From Endothia cerciana (lineage: Eukaryota; Ascomycota; Sordariomycetes; Diaporthales; Cryphonectriaceae): a DNA stretch of 64,000 bases. Positions 10,902 to 21,364 of this stretch are shown here, one piece after another. Made by a program: the position numbers and the translations under genes. The stretch covers positions 62,001-126,000 of the forward strand of contig JALRMH010000059.1 of assembly GCA_026119935.1 (NCBI GenBank), written 5' to 3'. Each line of letters starts with the position of its first letter. Positions within the stretch are counted from its first letter, which is position 1. Under the pieces are notes generated by a model. The model searched no databases. It was not told the origin of the DNA and saw only the letters and a program-made list of their open reading frames with translations.

Positions 10902-11268
10902 ATGTCTCACTCCAAAGTTCCCGGAGGTCAGGAGCCGTCCAACAAGTTCCTGAAGAGAGACGCAGCAGGTAAATGAGTTCCACGAACCAGCCATGGGGTG
11001 ACAACTCCCGCCTTTCCCATACTAATGCTGAAAGCCTCTCACAGCCAAGGGCCTCGGCGCGGAGAATGCCCCAGCTCATAGTGAGGCCGCCGCACCGGGA
11101 GCAGCACCTGTCGCCTCGGACAGCGGCGTCCCGGGGCCTGGCGGCCGTATCCAGGAGTCTCTCGAGGCCAAGGCGACCTGGAACTCGGTGAATGAGCCCG
11201 GCACGAAGGGGCTGGAGTCTGCTGTGCCGGGAAGTGCAGCGGCGGGACCGAACCTGGCTGGGCCATAA
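10902..11268 (+). CDS. Small conserved-looking hypothetical protein
   Basis: Exons 10902..10968 and 11045..11268 give 96 residues. The 76-base intron starts GTAAAT, has CTAAT and ends CTCACAG, and the codon split G|CC is kept in frame. The product is hydrophilic and rich in Ala, Gly, Pro and Ser (starts MSHSKVPGGQEPSNKF, ends GPNLAGP). It has no signal peptide, membrane segment or known domain that I recognise. Good start context (ACC before ATG) and G/C-ending codons support a real gene. The function is unknown; it looks intrinsically disordered, as do small stress-related fungal proteins, but that comparison is only a guess. Confidence 0.7.
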
Positions 11269-12231
11269 GAGCGGCGACAAGTTGATCAATCCTTCCTAGT
11301 TCTAGCATGACAGAAGCATATTCTCGGTTCCGTATCAAATGAAACAAATAAACCAGATACACTTCTAAAAATTAAAATAAAAACTCACCTGCATATGCAT
11401 GCTTTCCGGCGGTGCTTATTAGAGATATTGTGAACCTTGATATAATTAGCTGAAGGACAAGTAAGCAGGGAAGAGATTGAGACTTGGAAATCATCGTAGA
11501 GATTTGTTATGCATTCAGAAGTTGTACTATGGCCGAAGACCTCAATAAGTCTTAAGAAAGGTCACAGCTTTGTGAGACAGTGCGCATTGGCCCTGATAAA
11601 AGACCACACCCCCCCCCCCACCCCCAACCCCCCAGAGGAAGAACGGTCGAAGTACATATTGCGCCTCTCAAATCTTGAAGTCATGTTGCAAAATGTTAAC
11701 TTATATCAGTTCTAAGCCCCGGCATTCACCAGTCAAGCCCGAAATCACCGCCAGGTAACGTTCCATGATACATCCATCACTAAGTATGGGATGTCCGTCC
11801 CTGCGGTGAGTGGACCATACAAGCTGACTCAATATAGAGATGATCTCATCATGACTGGCGTGAAGGGTATCGGACGGCAAAACGAACAAGAATCTCCACA
11901 GCTTGCAACCACATCGGGTCCCGGGCATCGTATTCATCGGCGCCGGAGGTCATAGATGTGCTGCTAGCGGCTGGAGCTGAAGCTCTCCAGTAGGGACGAT
12001 GGCTTCATTCTAGTGGCCCGAGATAGACTTAAATTCTAAGTAAATTTGGAGGACCATGACGTACTAAGTTCGAGCACCCCTATCATGGTAATATAGAGAC
12101 AACCTTAAGGCGCTTGGGTTTTTCTTTTCCTTTTTACAGTATCACTTCGCATGGTCAGTCGTCCCCTCTGCCCCAAGTCACTCTTGGTCTTTTTTTATTT
12201 TTTATATTAGTTAATTTGCGCTGGGAGAGAG
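11269..12231. other. Intergenic region
   Basis: No gene is supported. It holds an 11-base C run at 11609-11619 and a T-rich stretch (12185-12212) just before the start of the broken wall-protein gene. Confidence 0.6.
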
Positions 12232-13001
12232 ATGGCAGCCCGTCTTCTGGTCATTGCGTCGGCACTCGCGGCGTCGGCGGCCGCCCAGTCGACCTCGATC
12301 ACCAGCCTGTTCCTCTACGGTTTCGAGGGCGACAACGTCGTCGCGTCTTGTCGTGTCAGCCGCCCCACAGGCCACCCACCTATTTCATAGACTGCGCCGC
12401 GGGCACGGACAGCGACGACTGCGGTTTCGGGCTCGGGGTCACCTTCACGTCGGGCCCGTCCACGCTGGGTATCCACTACACCGAGAGCGGCGTCTTGTAA
12501 GTCTCCAGGCAGGCACGCACCGAGGGCCGAGGACGAGGAGAGAATACAAAAAGAAGACCCGTTGGCACGTGGGTTGATGAGATGTCACGCGTGGGTCCCT
12601 GGACGCCGACTGCAATGTCGCCTCGAACACGGCCAAGCTGCGTTGAGACGGACGCCGAGCCGGAGGCCAACTTCCCCGGGACGTCCTCGACGGTCCTGGG
12701 CGACAGCATGGATAGCATGGCACAAGGCACGGTCACCGCGGGACTGGATCTGCTATCGTCCGGCGGCAGCGCAACGATCACGGGGTCGGGGGCGTCATCC
12801 GCCACCAGCACCGCCCAGCCGTCATCTTCTGCTGCATCTGGGGCGTCCAAGACCAGCAGCGCCGTTACGGAGGTATCCGGTACAGCGACTGGCAATTCTG
12901 GCTCGAGCTCTTCGACCGCGAGTGGCGCCGCGAACAGGGGAGGTCTGAATGCTGCTGTTGCTGGGCTCGCTGGAGTTGTAGGGGTGGCGATGGCCCTGTG
13001 A
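12232..13001 (+). pseudogene. Frameshifted GPI-anchored, Ser/Thr-rich cell-wall-type protein
   Basis: It starts with a clear signal peptide (MAARLLVIASALAASAAAQ), then a Cys-containing ectodomain (LFLYGFEGDN, TYFIDCAAGTDSDDCGFG, EANFPGTSSTV), a Ser/Ala/Thr-rich stalk and a hydrophobic C terminus (VAGLAGVVGVAMAL) of GPI-anchor type. This is the layout of a small wall-protein family common in Sordariomycetes. The frame is broken: single-base gains near 12348 and 12375-12377 move the sequence through all three frames before a GTAAGT intron donor at about 12498. Another extra base lies near 12638, and probably one near 12593. Homology-like text reads continuously across each break, so these are recent lesions or sequencing errors, not introns. 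As read, no full-length product is made. Confidence 0.75.
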
Positions 13002-13881
13002 GGCAGACCGCTTGTATTAAAAGACTGCCAAGTATGTGGGGGCTCGCAACGTCAGCCAGAGTTAGTAAGTTCACCGATGTTAAAAGAAAAATAAAAAATA
13101 TGCCGTTGTAGACATGTAATTATGTCCTCGGCACTCCCGTCTTGTTTCAGCTGCCGTGTTTACCACCCACTGGCATGGGGGGGGAGAGCTCGGAGGCATC
13201 AAGATCTGGCTAGGGATTCATGAAGGCGGTGTGGTCGAGAAGATTCTGCCGCCTCTGGGCGCTACAGCTGCTATGTACAGAAAGTACGCGAGCAATTAGC
13301 ACGCCTAGGGAAGCACTGGAGGTACCCACTGTGCGGAAACAAATTAGTGCAGTTCTGGTTGCCAGGTGTCGATTTGGGGCCCGCATATGGCACATTGGGC
13401 GGAGGGCAGCCTGGACCCACCGCTACATAGTCGCCTTGGGAACAGCAACAACACCCCCGGTTCCCGCCCTCCCCAGCTCCCACGTCGGCTGATTGCAACC
13501 AAACAAACTCGAGAGGCTGCCTGTGCGAACCGCGCAATCCTCCTCTTCATGCACCACCTCCTCACCATCCCTCGCTGCACCGTACCTGAGGCCCACCACA
13601 TCCTCCTGCACGCCGCTACAGCTATCACCCAGGCGACCACTGTGAATTACCTCGCGCAGGGTCTTTTGTCGAGGCCGGCTTGAGGTTCGCTCGAACAAGA
13701 GAACGCTTATCGAGGACGCTTCATGATCCTCTCTCTCTCCACTCATTCCATTCTCGACAGTCAATCAGACGAGCTCGATCCGCTTTCTCTACCTGTTGTG
13801 CCGCGTCGTGCAGCTCCAACCTTTGGAGTCTCGTACCTGCGCTGCAGAGTATGGTTGCGACTCACACTCACGGCCCTCAAA

Positions 13882-13937
<56 letters not shown>

Positions 13938-14028
13938 CCGACACCGACACCGACACGCACGCCCTTCTTGGTTGAACCCTTAAGCTCGAGGTGAATCAGG
14001 TACCCCCCTTTGGACACGAGCATCCAAG
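13002..14028. other. Intergenic region and leader of the coiled-coil gene
   Basis: No gene is supported. Open frames around 13220-13690 occur on both strands with no recognisable content. The last 150 bases hold a hexamer repeat, listed separately. Confidence 0.55.
13881..13955. repeat. Hexanucleotide (CGACAG)n microsatellite
   Basis: About nine CGACAG units grade into three or more CGACAC units, ending some 75 bases before the coiled-coil gene start. The repeat probably lies in its 5' UTR. Confidence 0.9.
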
Positions 14029-15768
14029 ATGTCTCCAGACATCACAGCCGCAGAGCCTCCCACCGCGGTCGTCGCGGACGAGCCTACCACCCCGCTTGAG
14101 ACTACTGCTCCCAACGGAGCTGTATCTGCGTCTCAACAGAGCCTACCCTCTACCGAACCTCCTGCGTCACCCGCCGACCCTGCCATGTCCTTCAAGACGG
14201 AGCGCAATGACGACCGCGCCGCCTCCGCCAGCTCCGTCATCCCCTCCTCCCTGACCCCTCCGCCCTCCTCCCAGGTCCCTTCCAACAATGGCGCCAGCAG
14301 GGCAGCCGCGAACTCCCTCCGCCAGCGGATGCTGTCCCCTCCCGTCACCGGTCTCCATCCCGTCCGACCCGACGCAACACCCGCTGGGCTCTACGCTGCA
14401 CCCCGCCCCGAACAGGTCGTCGCCGCTTCGCCCGACGAGCTGCGGGCTATGCTGCAGGCCTGCATTGCTGAGCAGTCGCGCTTGAAGATGGAGGCCGCCC
14501 ACCATAAGCTCCAATACCAGCTCCTCTCCGTCCGCGCCGACGAGGATGCCCACCGCGCCGCTGTTGAGCAGGAGATGACCCTGCGCCAGCTACAGGCGCT
14601 GCAACAGCAGAAGACCGACGCCCCCCGACCGGTAAGGAGGGCTGTCAGCGCCGGGCCCGAGATCACGCCGGCCATGTACGACTCTCTAAAGGCCCTGGGC
14701 GAGAAGGCGCTCAAGGATAACGAAAGGCTTCGCAAGGACTACGACGAGGCCTGCAAGCGGCTGAAGGCTGCCAAGAAGCTCATCATGCGCCAGGAGGAGG
14801 ACATCGACACCCTGCGAGGGGACAACAAGCTGCTGCGGAACCGCCTGCTCGACAAGCGCGAGCTCTGGGACAAGCTTGCCAGCCCGGGAGGCATCTTCCA
14901 CACCCCAAAGACGGCCCAGGCGTCGCCCGTCCAGTATCGACAGACCCCACGACAGATCCCGAAGCACAAGATTGACCGCGTGGCCCAACCTTTCGCTGTC
15001 CTGCTGCAAGCCGCTACCCAGGAGAACAGCAGTGTGCCTACCACCCCCGTTATTCCCAACCGGACCGTTGGCCGCCATCCGCTCAAACACTCGCGGGGCG
15101 CACAGTCGATGTCATCGTTGCCCTCGACACCGAATAGGTCCCGAGGCTCTGATTTGCTGCCGCCGCCTGATCTTGTCCCCCAGACCGAGCCCCCTCGCCG
15201 GTTCGTCAGCCGAACCTTCGTCCCGGATACCCCTGAGCGAGGTCTGAGCTTTGCCCGAGAGCAAAGGCTGGAGTGGGGTCGTCACAGCCGAGAGAGCACA
15301 ATCTCGGCAGACGATAACGAGGTGCTGGCCCGCGCAGCACTGCAGTCCGTGGCACAACAGGCAACGTCCTTTGCCTCTCGCGGGTCACCCCCACCGCGCA
15401 CCCGTGTGCCACTCCCGTCCCACCGCGGCCAGGCCGAGGACAGCCAGGCCTACGAGAGCCAGGCGAGCCAGGAGGCGACATCCATGCTCCGTAGGGATCC
15501 GCGGGAGAGCTTCGAGGTGGCGAGTTCGCACAACTCGAGGGATGTGACGCCGACGCCGATGACGGCGGAGAAGAGGCTACAGTCGACCCTACGGGGTCCG
15601 GTCAATAAGCCCGCCCTGATATCTGCGAAGCGAAAACTCGAAGCGACCGAGTATCGGGAGCAGCTCAGGGATCGGGAGCCGACAAGCCCGACCAAGAGGC
15701 TGAGATTGGCGGGCGGTCTTAGGGAGGGCAATCCGCCCATTGGGCTCGGGCTTGGGATCCGAGACTGA
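14029..15768 (+). CDS. Hypothetical coiled-coil protein
   Basis: A single exon of 579 residues. I do not recognise a named family. The N terminus (1-130) is Pro/Ser/Thr-rich and disordered. Two helical segments follow: about 134-195 (ELRAMLQACIAEQSRLKMEA, Gln-rich end) and about 211-284 (EKALKDNERLRKDYDEACKR, MRQEEDIDTLRGDNKLLRNR). After the second comes LWDKLASPGGIFHTPK. The C-terminal half is disordered with many SP/TP sites (FVPDTPERG, VTPTPM, TSPTKRLRL), a basic KRLRL motif and a final GLGLGIRD. The pattern suits a phosphorylated nuclear or cytoskeletal scaffold, which is inference. Context CAAG before ATG is good, and codon use matches neighbouring housekeeping genes. Confidence 0.8.
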   Translation: MSPDITAAEPPTAVVADEPTTPLETTAPNGAVSASQQSLPSTEPPASPADPAMSFKTERNDDRAASASSVIPSSLTPPPSSQVPSNNGASRAAANSLRQRMLSPPVTGLHPVRPDATPAGLYAAPRPEQVVAASPDELRAMLQACIAEQSRLKMEAAHHKLQYQLLSVRADEDAHRAAVEQEMTLRQLQALQQQKTDAPRPVRRAVSAGPEITPAMYDSLKALGEKALKDNERLRKDYDEACKRLKAAKKLIMRQEEDIDTLRGDNKLLRNRLLDKRELWDKLASPGGIFHTPKTAQASPVQYRQTPRQIPKHKIDRVAQPFAVLLQAATQENSSVPTTPVIPNRTVGRHPLKHSRGAQSMSSLPSTPNRSRGSDLLPPPDLVPQTEPPRRFVSRTFVPDTPERGLSFAREQRLEWGRHSRESTISADDNEVLARAALQSVAQQATSFASRGSPPPRTRVPLPSHRGQAEDSQAYESQASQEATSMLRRDPRESFEVASSHNSRDVTPTPMTAEKRLQSTLRGPVNKPALISAKRKLEATEYREQLRDREPTSPTKRLRLAGGLREGNPPIGLGLGIRD

Positions 15769-16792
15769 CGTGGCAGCTGATGATACCCCATCGCGATGTG
15801 TTTTCGGGTGCTCTGAGTGCAAGGGTTTGAAAGATACGATTTTGACAGCATGATTAGTGCGCGGCCCCGCAAGGATGCAAACCACGGTATTCCAAAGGTT
15901 GTGAGGGACGCGAGAAGCAGACGGTCATTTTATACCAGGTATCTTATCGGCACCACATTTGCTCAACATGTACGACACCTGTTTGGAAAAAGGTGCGCAG
16001 GAGCACACCGCAGGCAGACTTTCGCGACCTGGTGAAGGGGAGTCTGGGTATCTGGTACAGTGCGTTATGACATGGTAGCGGCAGCTCTTATTCTTCTGTC
16101 TCCGTGGCGTTGAAGTAGCAGTAAGGACCAGTTCAGAACCAAAATTGACACTTAATCACTTGATGATGCCTAGGACACGCTCTCGGTTCTCTGTGAACCC
16201 GCCACGATTGCCATGCGAGCAAGCAGCGGTGTCCCAACTGCGCGGCCTGCCTCACCCGACGTTGAAGCCGCTCAACCCCGGTCCGATCGCCGGCGAGGCT
16301 GACAACGATGATCAGCCTGGGAGGCGCACGCATATGTAGACAAGAGACAAGGCTCTCGTGCCGAGCCGATGGCAATTGCCTTTTTGCGGAGCCGTGCCGG
16401 GATTTCCTTTACCCCCTCATCCCCACAAGGCACACTGAGCTTACCCCGGAAACCGGGGGCGAGCTTAAGCTCTTTTCCGATCTTGGCCGTTGACGAGGGC
16501 CGAGTGAACCGAATTACTACCCGCTGGCGGCCGGGTTCTTCCTGCTCTGTTTTCTTCATGATTGCTTTCCTGTGAGCTTTGTGAGGTTGTCTGTATAGCT
16601 AGGCGTTCTCTTCTCATCTGTGTAGTATACTACGGGATCAATTGGCCCCTCTGAACCCCCCCCCCCCCAAGCCAGCCCGCTCTGAGCCCTCGAGGGATCT
16701 CACCACATCCGCCTACAGGTCCCAAGTCGACGCCGACCTCGTCAACCAGCTCCCCGCTGTCGTATCCTTCCTTCCTCAGCCACCGACGGAAG
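15769..16792. other. Intergenic region and thiolase leader
   Basis: No gene is supported. A C13 run lies at 16656-16668, about 125 bases before the thiolase start. Confidence 0.6.
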
Positions 16793-18183
16793 ATGGCCAC
16801 CACACTCCCGAAGGGCCTCCGCGCCGTGCTGGCCAAGTCCCCCAACGACGTCGTAATCCTCTCCTCCCTGCGCACGCCCGTCTGCCGCTCGAACCGCGGC
16901 TCCCTCAAGGACGCCTACCCGGAGGAGCTGCTGTCGGTGGTCCTCCGCGCGACCCTCGACGCGAACCCGAACCTCGACCCGGCCCGCGTCGACGACGTCG
17001 CCGTCGGCGTCGTGCTCTCCGAGCTCGGCGGGAGCAAGGCCGCCCGCATGGCCATGAACCACGTCGGCTACCCCAGCACCACCTCGCTCTACACCGTGAA
17101 CCGGGCCTGCAGCAGCTCCCTGATGGCCATCTCCACCGTCGCGGGGCAGATCCGCACGGGCATGGTGGACGTGGGCGTCGGCGCGGGCATGGAGAGCATG
17201 ACGCGGAACTACGGCTCGCGGGCCATCCCCGTGGACCTGTGGCCGGAGCTGAAGGAGAGCCCCCTGAAGGACGCGAGGGACTGTATCATGGCCATGGGGC
17301 TCACGAGCGAGAACGTCGCCGAGAGGTACGGCGTCAGCAGGGCGGACCAGGATGCTTTTGCCGTGGAGAGCCACCTCCGTGCCGCCAGGGCGAGGGAGTC
17401 GGGCGTGTTCAAGCAGGAGATCGTGCCTGTGGAGACGCGGTTCCAGGAGGTGGACAAGCAGGGGAACAAGGTGGGCGAGGAGAAGAGGATCACGGTCACC
17501 GAGGACGACGGCATCAGGGTGAACGCGAGCGTCGAGGGCCTGGCGAAGCTGAAACCCGCCTTCAAGCCGGACGGCGCGAGCACGGCGGGCAACTCGTCCC
17601 AGGTGTCCGACGGCGCGGCGGCCACCCTGCTGATGCGGCGCAGCACCGCGACGGAGCTCGGGCTCAGCGGGGACATCATCGGCAAGTTCGTCAGCGCGAC
17701 GACGGTGGGCTGCGCCCCGGATGAGATGGGCATCGGGCCTGCGCTGGCGATCCCCAGGGTTCTAGGCCAGCTGGGCCTGGAGAATGGTGACGTGAGCCGG
17801 TGGGAGATCAACGAGGCCTTTGCCAGCCAGGCGCTGTACTGTATCAGGGAACTGGGGCTGGAGGGACAGATGGACAAGATCAACCCGGATGGTGGTGCTA
17901 TCGCGCTTGGCCACCCGCTCGGTGCGACGGGCGCGAGGATGGTGAGCACGTTGATGCACGGGCTGAAGAGGCAGGATGGTGAGGTCGGTGTTGTGAGTAT
18001 GTGTGTCGGAACTGGCATGGTGAGTGCTTCTTCTCTACTTGCGTTTTGGCCGGCCTGCTATCCGGTATTGGTGCATGCTCACCACTGCTTTCTGGGTCGG
18101 TCTGTGCCGACTACATTGACAATCCTGGAGGAAAACGACTGACCATTATCCAGGGTATGGCAGGAGTCTTTGTGCGGGAGTAA
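16793..18183 (+). CDS. 3-ketoacyl-CoA thiolase (acetyl-CoA C-acyltransferase)
   Basis: It cleaves 3-ketoacyl-CoA with CoA to acetyl-CoA and a shortened acyl-CoA, the last step of beta-oxidation. Exons 16793..18019 and 18154..18183 give 418 residues; the intron starts GTGAGT and ends TCCAG, and the last exon codes only GMAGVFVRE. Family residues are all present: nucleophile Cys106 (NRACSSSL), INEAFA, His374 (GHPLGATGAR) and Cys404 (CVGTGM). GMESMTRNYG and CAPDEMGIGP place it with peroxisomal-type thiolases. I see no PTS1 (it ends VRE) and no clear PTS2 in the first 25 residues, so its compartment is open. GC at third positions is very high, which produces long false frames on both strands. Confidence 0.93.
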
Positions 18184-20479
18184 TAAAAATAAAAAAAGGG
18201 GGGGGGGGGGAGGCCTCAATACGTCAACAGCGCATATGTTCACTGGAATCACTTAAGCTTCTACTGGACTCAATGTGCCTTGATGCAGCGCTGCGAGGCT
18301 CGAAGAAATGAGACTGAGCAGGGGGTCAATTAACTAAGCAAATATCAAATTCTGTGATGAGACCCGACCAGATTGAGTATCATCAGAGTGCTGGGCTTAT
18401 TATTCATATTCTTGAGTAGTATCACCGATTCTGAGGCACCTTTTGCATCATTCCAACCTTAGCACCCCATACTCATAAAAAGATCAATATACCCAGGGGG
18501 AAACCAATGTTCTTATCCTATTCGTGACTCCCTCCGAACTATTTTAGCTGGCCTTTCGATGGCAGGCCCCTCATGAAGTCTTCCACGTGCTCTGCAATTC
18601 ACTTAGACTCTTTGCAAATATTCAGGTAGAGCGGAGCGGTTTGGACTACCTCGCATCGTATAGTATATATCTGTTCTCCACGTGCAGAGCAGATTCGCGC
18701 TGAAGCTTTTGCATCGCAGATATTGTTTTGTAATTTACCAAGTCGATAAGTTTACTCTCACTTACTTGTTACCGCGAAACTAGCTCTAAGCAACATAGAA
18801 GTTGGTCTATGATCCTTCGATTTAATACCCTTGAGGCTGATTCCCAATTACACCCGTCCAACCTGGCGAATATGATTGGGAATGCTATCCTGCCGTGCGA
18901 TTCGATACTTTGGCATCATCATTGCTACTAGGGGCGATTGCTCCACCAGAATTGGGATCAATATCCACCACCAGATAAGGGGCTTACCGATGTTACAAAG
19001 TTGCTGCAGTCTTAATATATGTAGATGTGAACCTAGGCTCTATAATCTACACCATCACCTCCCTTTTGTTCGTAAGAAGTGAGAATGAGCATGAACACGT
19101 CGTGCGTGGGTTCAGTTGAAGACTTGGGAAGTGGATGTGGGCAGCATATCTATGTAATGATTTGTTGTCCGCCCTGATGTAAATATAAGAGCCCCCAAAG
19201 CGCTAAGAAGCTGTTAGTAAATTCGCTATATTCCTTCTGGATCCTTCGATGTCTGTACAATTAGTTCCGTATATTGAAAATTTGTTCCTACGCATCATGT
19301 ATCTCACTGTGGATGTAAAGGCATGGAGAAAAACACACATTGATAGAAGATACATAGAGGCGGGTTCTGGTGATAAGCTGCAGAATGACCTCACAGGACG
19401 GATGACTGGTTTGGCAACCAGTCCCTATCTTATTTCGGCAGAGTAGCTTATCCACGGCTTGAACAACGTACTTAGTGATCATACATTACTCAGATTGCTT
19501 TTATTCGTATCGTACGTCCGGACAGCGAGTATGTCAGAAGGAGTAGCCGGGCATGTTTGGGTTCTGAAGTTCCATATGACTGGAATCCACGGCCAGATGT
19601 AATGAGCACTGCTGGGTCCCTGGGGTCCCTAGAACTATCCAAGGCGTTTATATTGGCAGAGACGGTGTCGAGTGTTACCTGTGCAATATGTTGTCCCGAG
19701 AACTCGGTCCGGGGCGGAGCGAGTTGTGCGAGCAAATATCACTGACTGTGAGCCGCCTATCCAGATGAATACCAAATGATTACTTAGATTGGCAACTGAG
19801 GAGCTATTTGATGAACCTATCTAATGGGTAGAGAACGTGTCCTTTTATATCCACCTCTTCAGACTCGATCACCACCATTTCTGTAGGGCATGGCTCATTG
19901 TCGCTCCTTCTAACATAACAAAACCTTGGGCGTGGTGTTGGACCGTAGCGCCCCGGTGATGTGTTCCGCTGGTACTTTCCGTGACCTGCTCCCTTTTCCT
20001 ATTTGTCGCCCACCTTTCCAACCAAGTCTGCAGGCTACGACAGTTGCGCATGCTCTACCGTAGGGGCACTTTCAGACGGTGAAGATCGTGTGCCGCTTGG
20101 TGAGCTCGTCATACCACCAGCATGGCAGTTCGCGGGACTGCTCGAAGCACGGACATCCCTTGAGCCAATCTCCCGAAATCGCTCCATGGACACCAATGCG
20201 TCGAATACTCCCCATGTTCGCGTCCACGAGCTTGAGCAAAAGGAGACACCCAGGGCTAGTTTTCCTTCCTCCTGCAATGAATGGTACGGAAAAAGCCGGC
20301 CTGACTCATTCAAAGCAGCCAGATCCGATGAGCTTATCGTGAAGTCAAGCGTAGTAAGTCCCGCAATACACATATGCCCAACTTTCCCGCGAGGCAAACA
20401 CACAAACCTGCCCAGAAATAGCTCCAGGTTCCCGTCCCCACAGGGCGGAAACAAGGGACCTCTCATTTGTTTCCACTTC
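18184..20479. other. Intergenic region of lower GC
   Basis: A G13 run follows the thiolase stop (18198-18210). The rest, to about 19.9 kb, is AT-richer than the flanks with only short frames. A 154-codon minus-strand frame at 20035..20499 has plausible composition but no recognisable motif and no clear splice link to the frame above it. Confidence 0.55.
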
Positions 20480-21003
20480 TCATCGACTTGTAGACTCATC
20501 AGTCTCAGATGGCCCGGTTACTCTGATCTCGATCGTTGGTGTTGTCGGGAGTGAAAAGATGTCTTCCACGAATAGTTCCTCCTTGTCCACAGTGGCACCC
20601 CTCGTCTCCGCCGACGTGCGATACTTCACGCATTCCACCTCGACTAGGCACCTGTAGGACTCCAAAATCATCATGCCTATATCGTCTATCTAGACGTGCT
20701 GCCACACCCCGTTTGGCACGCGGGCTTTGGTGAAATGCGCAGGGGCCCCATTGACCTACCCCTCTCCACGCAGAGCCTCAACTTGCTCACAGGGACATTT
20801 AGGCCCTGTAGAATCTCGACACATTGACAGGCGTTAGGCGTAGTGCCCGCCATCTGCATGACTGTACCGCCGCGCAGGCCTATAGAGAACTGACCGGCCG
20901 CTTCGCTGCAGCAATTAGATTGCAGACCAGCTTCTGAGGCAAAAGGAGCAGCGTTTCGAGCATGAGAATGGAAGAAGTAGTCTTTTGAACTAAATCTGTC
21001 CAA
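20480..21003 (-). CDS. Doubtful two-exon hypothetical gene
   Basis: Frames complement(20760..21003) and complement(20480..20676) can be joined by an 83-base intron (donor GTAGGT, acceptor ATATAG) with matching phase, giving 146 residues. Exon 2 (LVEVECVKYRTSAET, VDKEELFVEDIF) looks protein-like but matches nothing I know. It lies head-to-head with the HET gene, 361 bases away. The branch point is weak, and it may be a relic or chance. Confidence 0.25.
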
Positions 21004-21364
21004 ACAAAAAGTGATTCAGAATGGCTGTTTGGGTCCCCCTCTTCTGGCCTATATGCCCAAGATCATTTGGGTTAGGGTGTCTGCTGCTCCACTTCCCTCA
21101 CGGCGTATGCTGTTCGCCTTTGACCCGTGTTTTTCACCTGAGGATTGCCATTCAAACCCACGACGGACTGTACCTTGACGAAAGCTAGCTACTTGTTACT
21201 CCAATTGCCTTCTTATCAAGTCTTTGTCAGCCCAGAAATGTTTGCTAGAGAGGTTAAGCCCAACCTTGCCCTTTTCACACGAGTCCTCTCGCGAGCACTT
21301 AGGTTGGCGAGACCGGGGGAGAACACATTGCTGCGAGATCTAACACCGCGACGAACTTCCAGCG
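21004..21364. other. Upstream region of the HET gene
   Basis: Nothing distinctive is seen apart from the HET promoter and leader it must contain. Confidence 0.5.

Noticed and set aside
13366..13764. Overlapping frames upstream of the coiled-coil gene
   Set aside because: Frames on both strands are equally long and none has a domain or a splice path into the gene.
16642..17724. Plus-strand frame of 360 codons
   Set aside because: It is an alternative frame of the thiolase exon; Arg/Gly/Pro-rich junk typical of high third-position GC.
17209..18018. Minus-strand frame of 269 codons
   Set aside because: Antisense shadow of the thiolase; no motif and no independent support.
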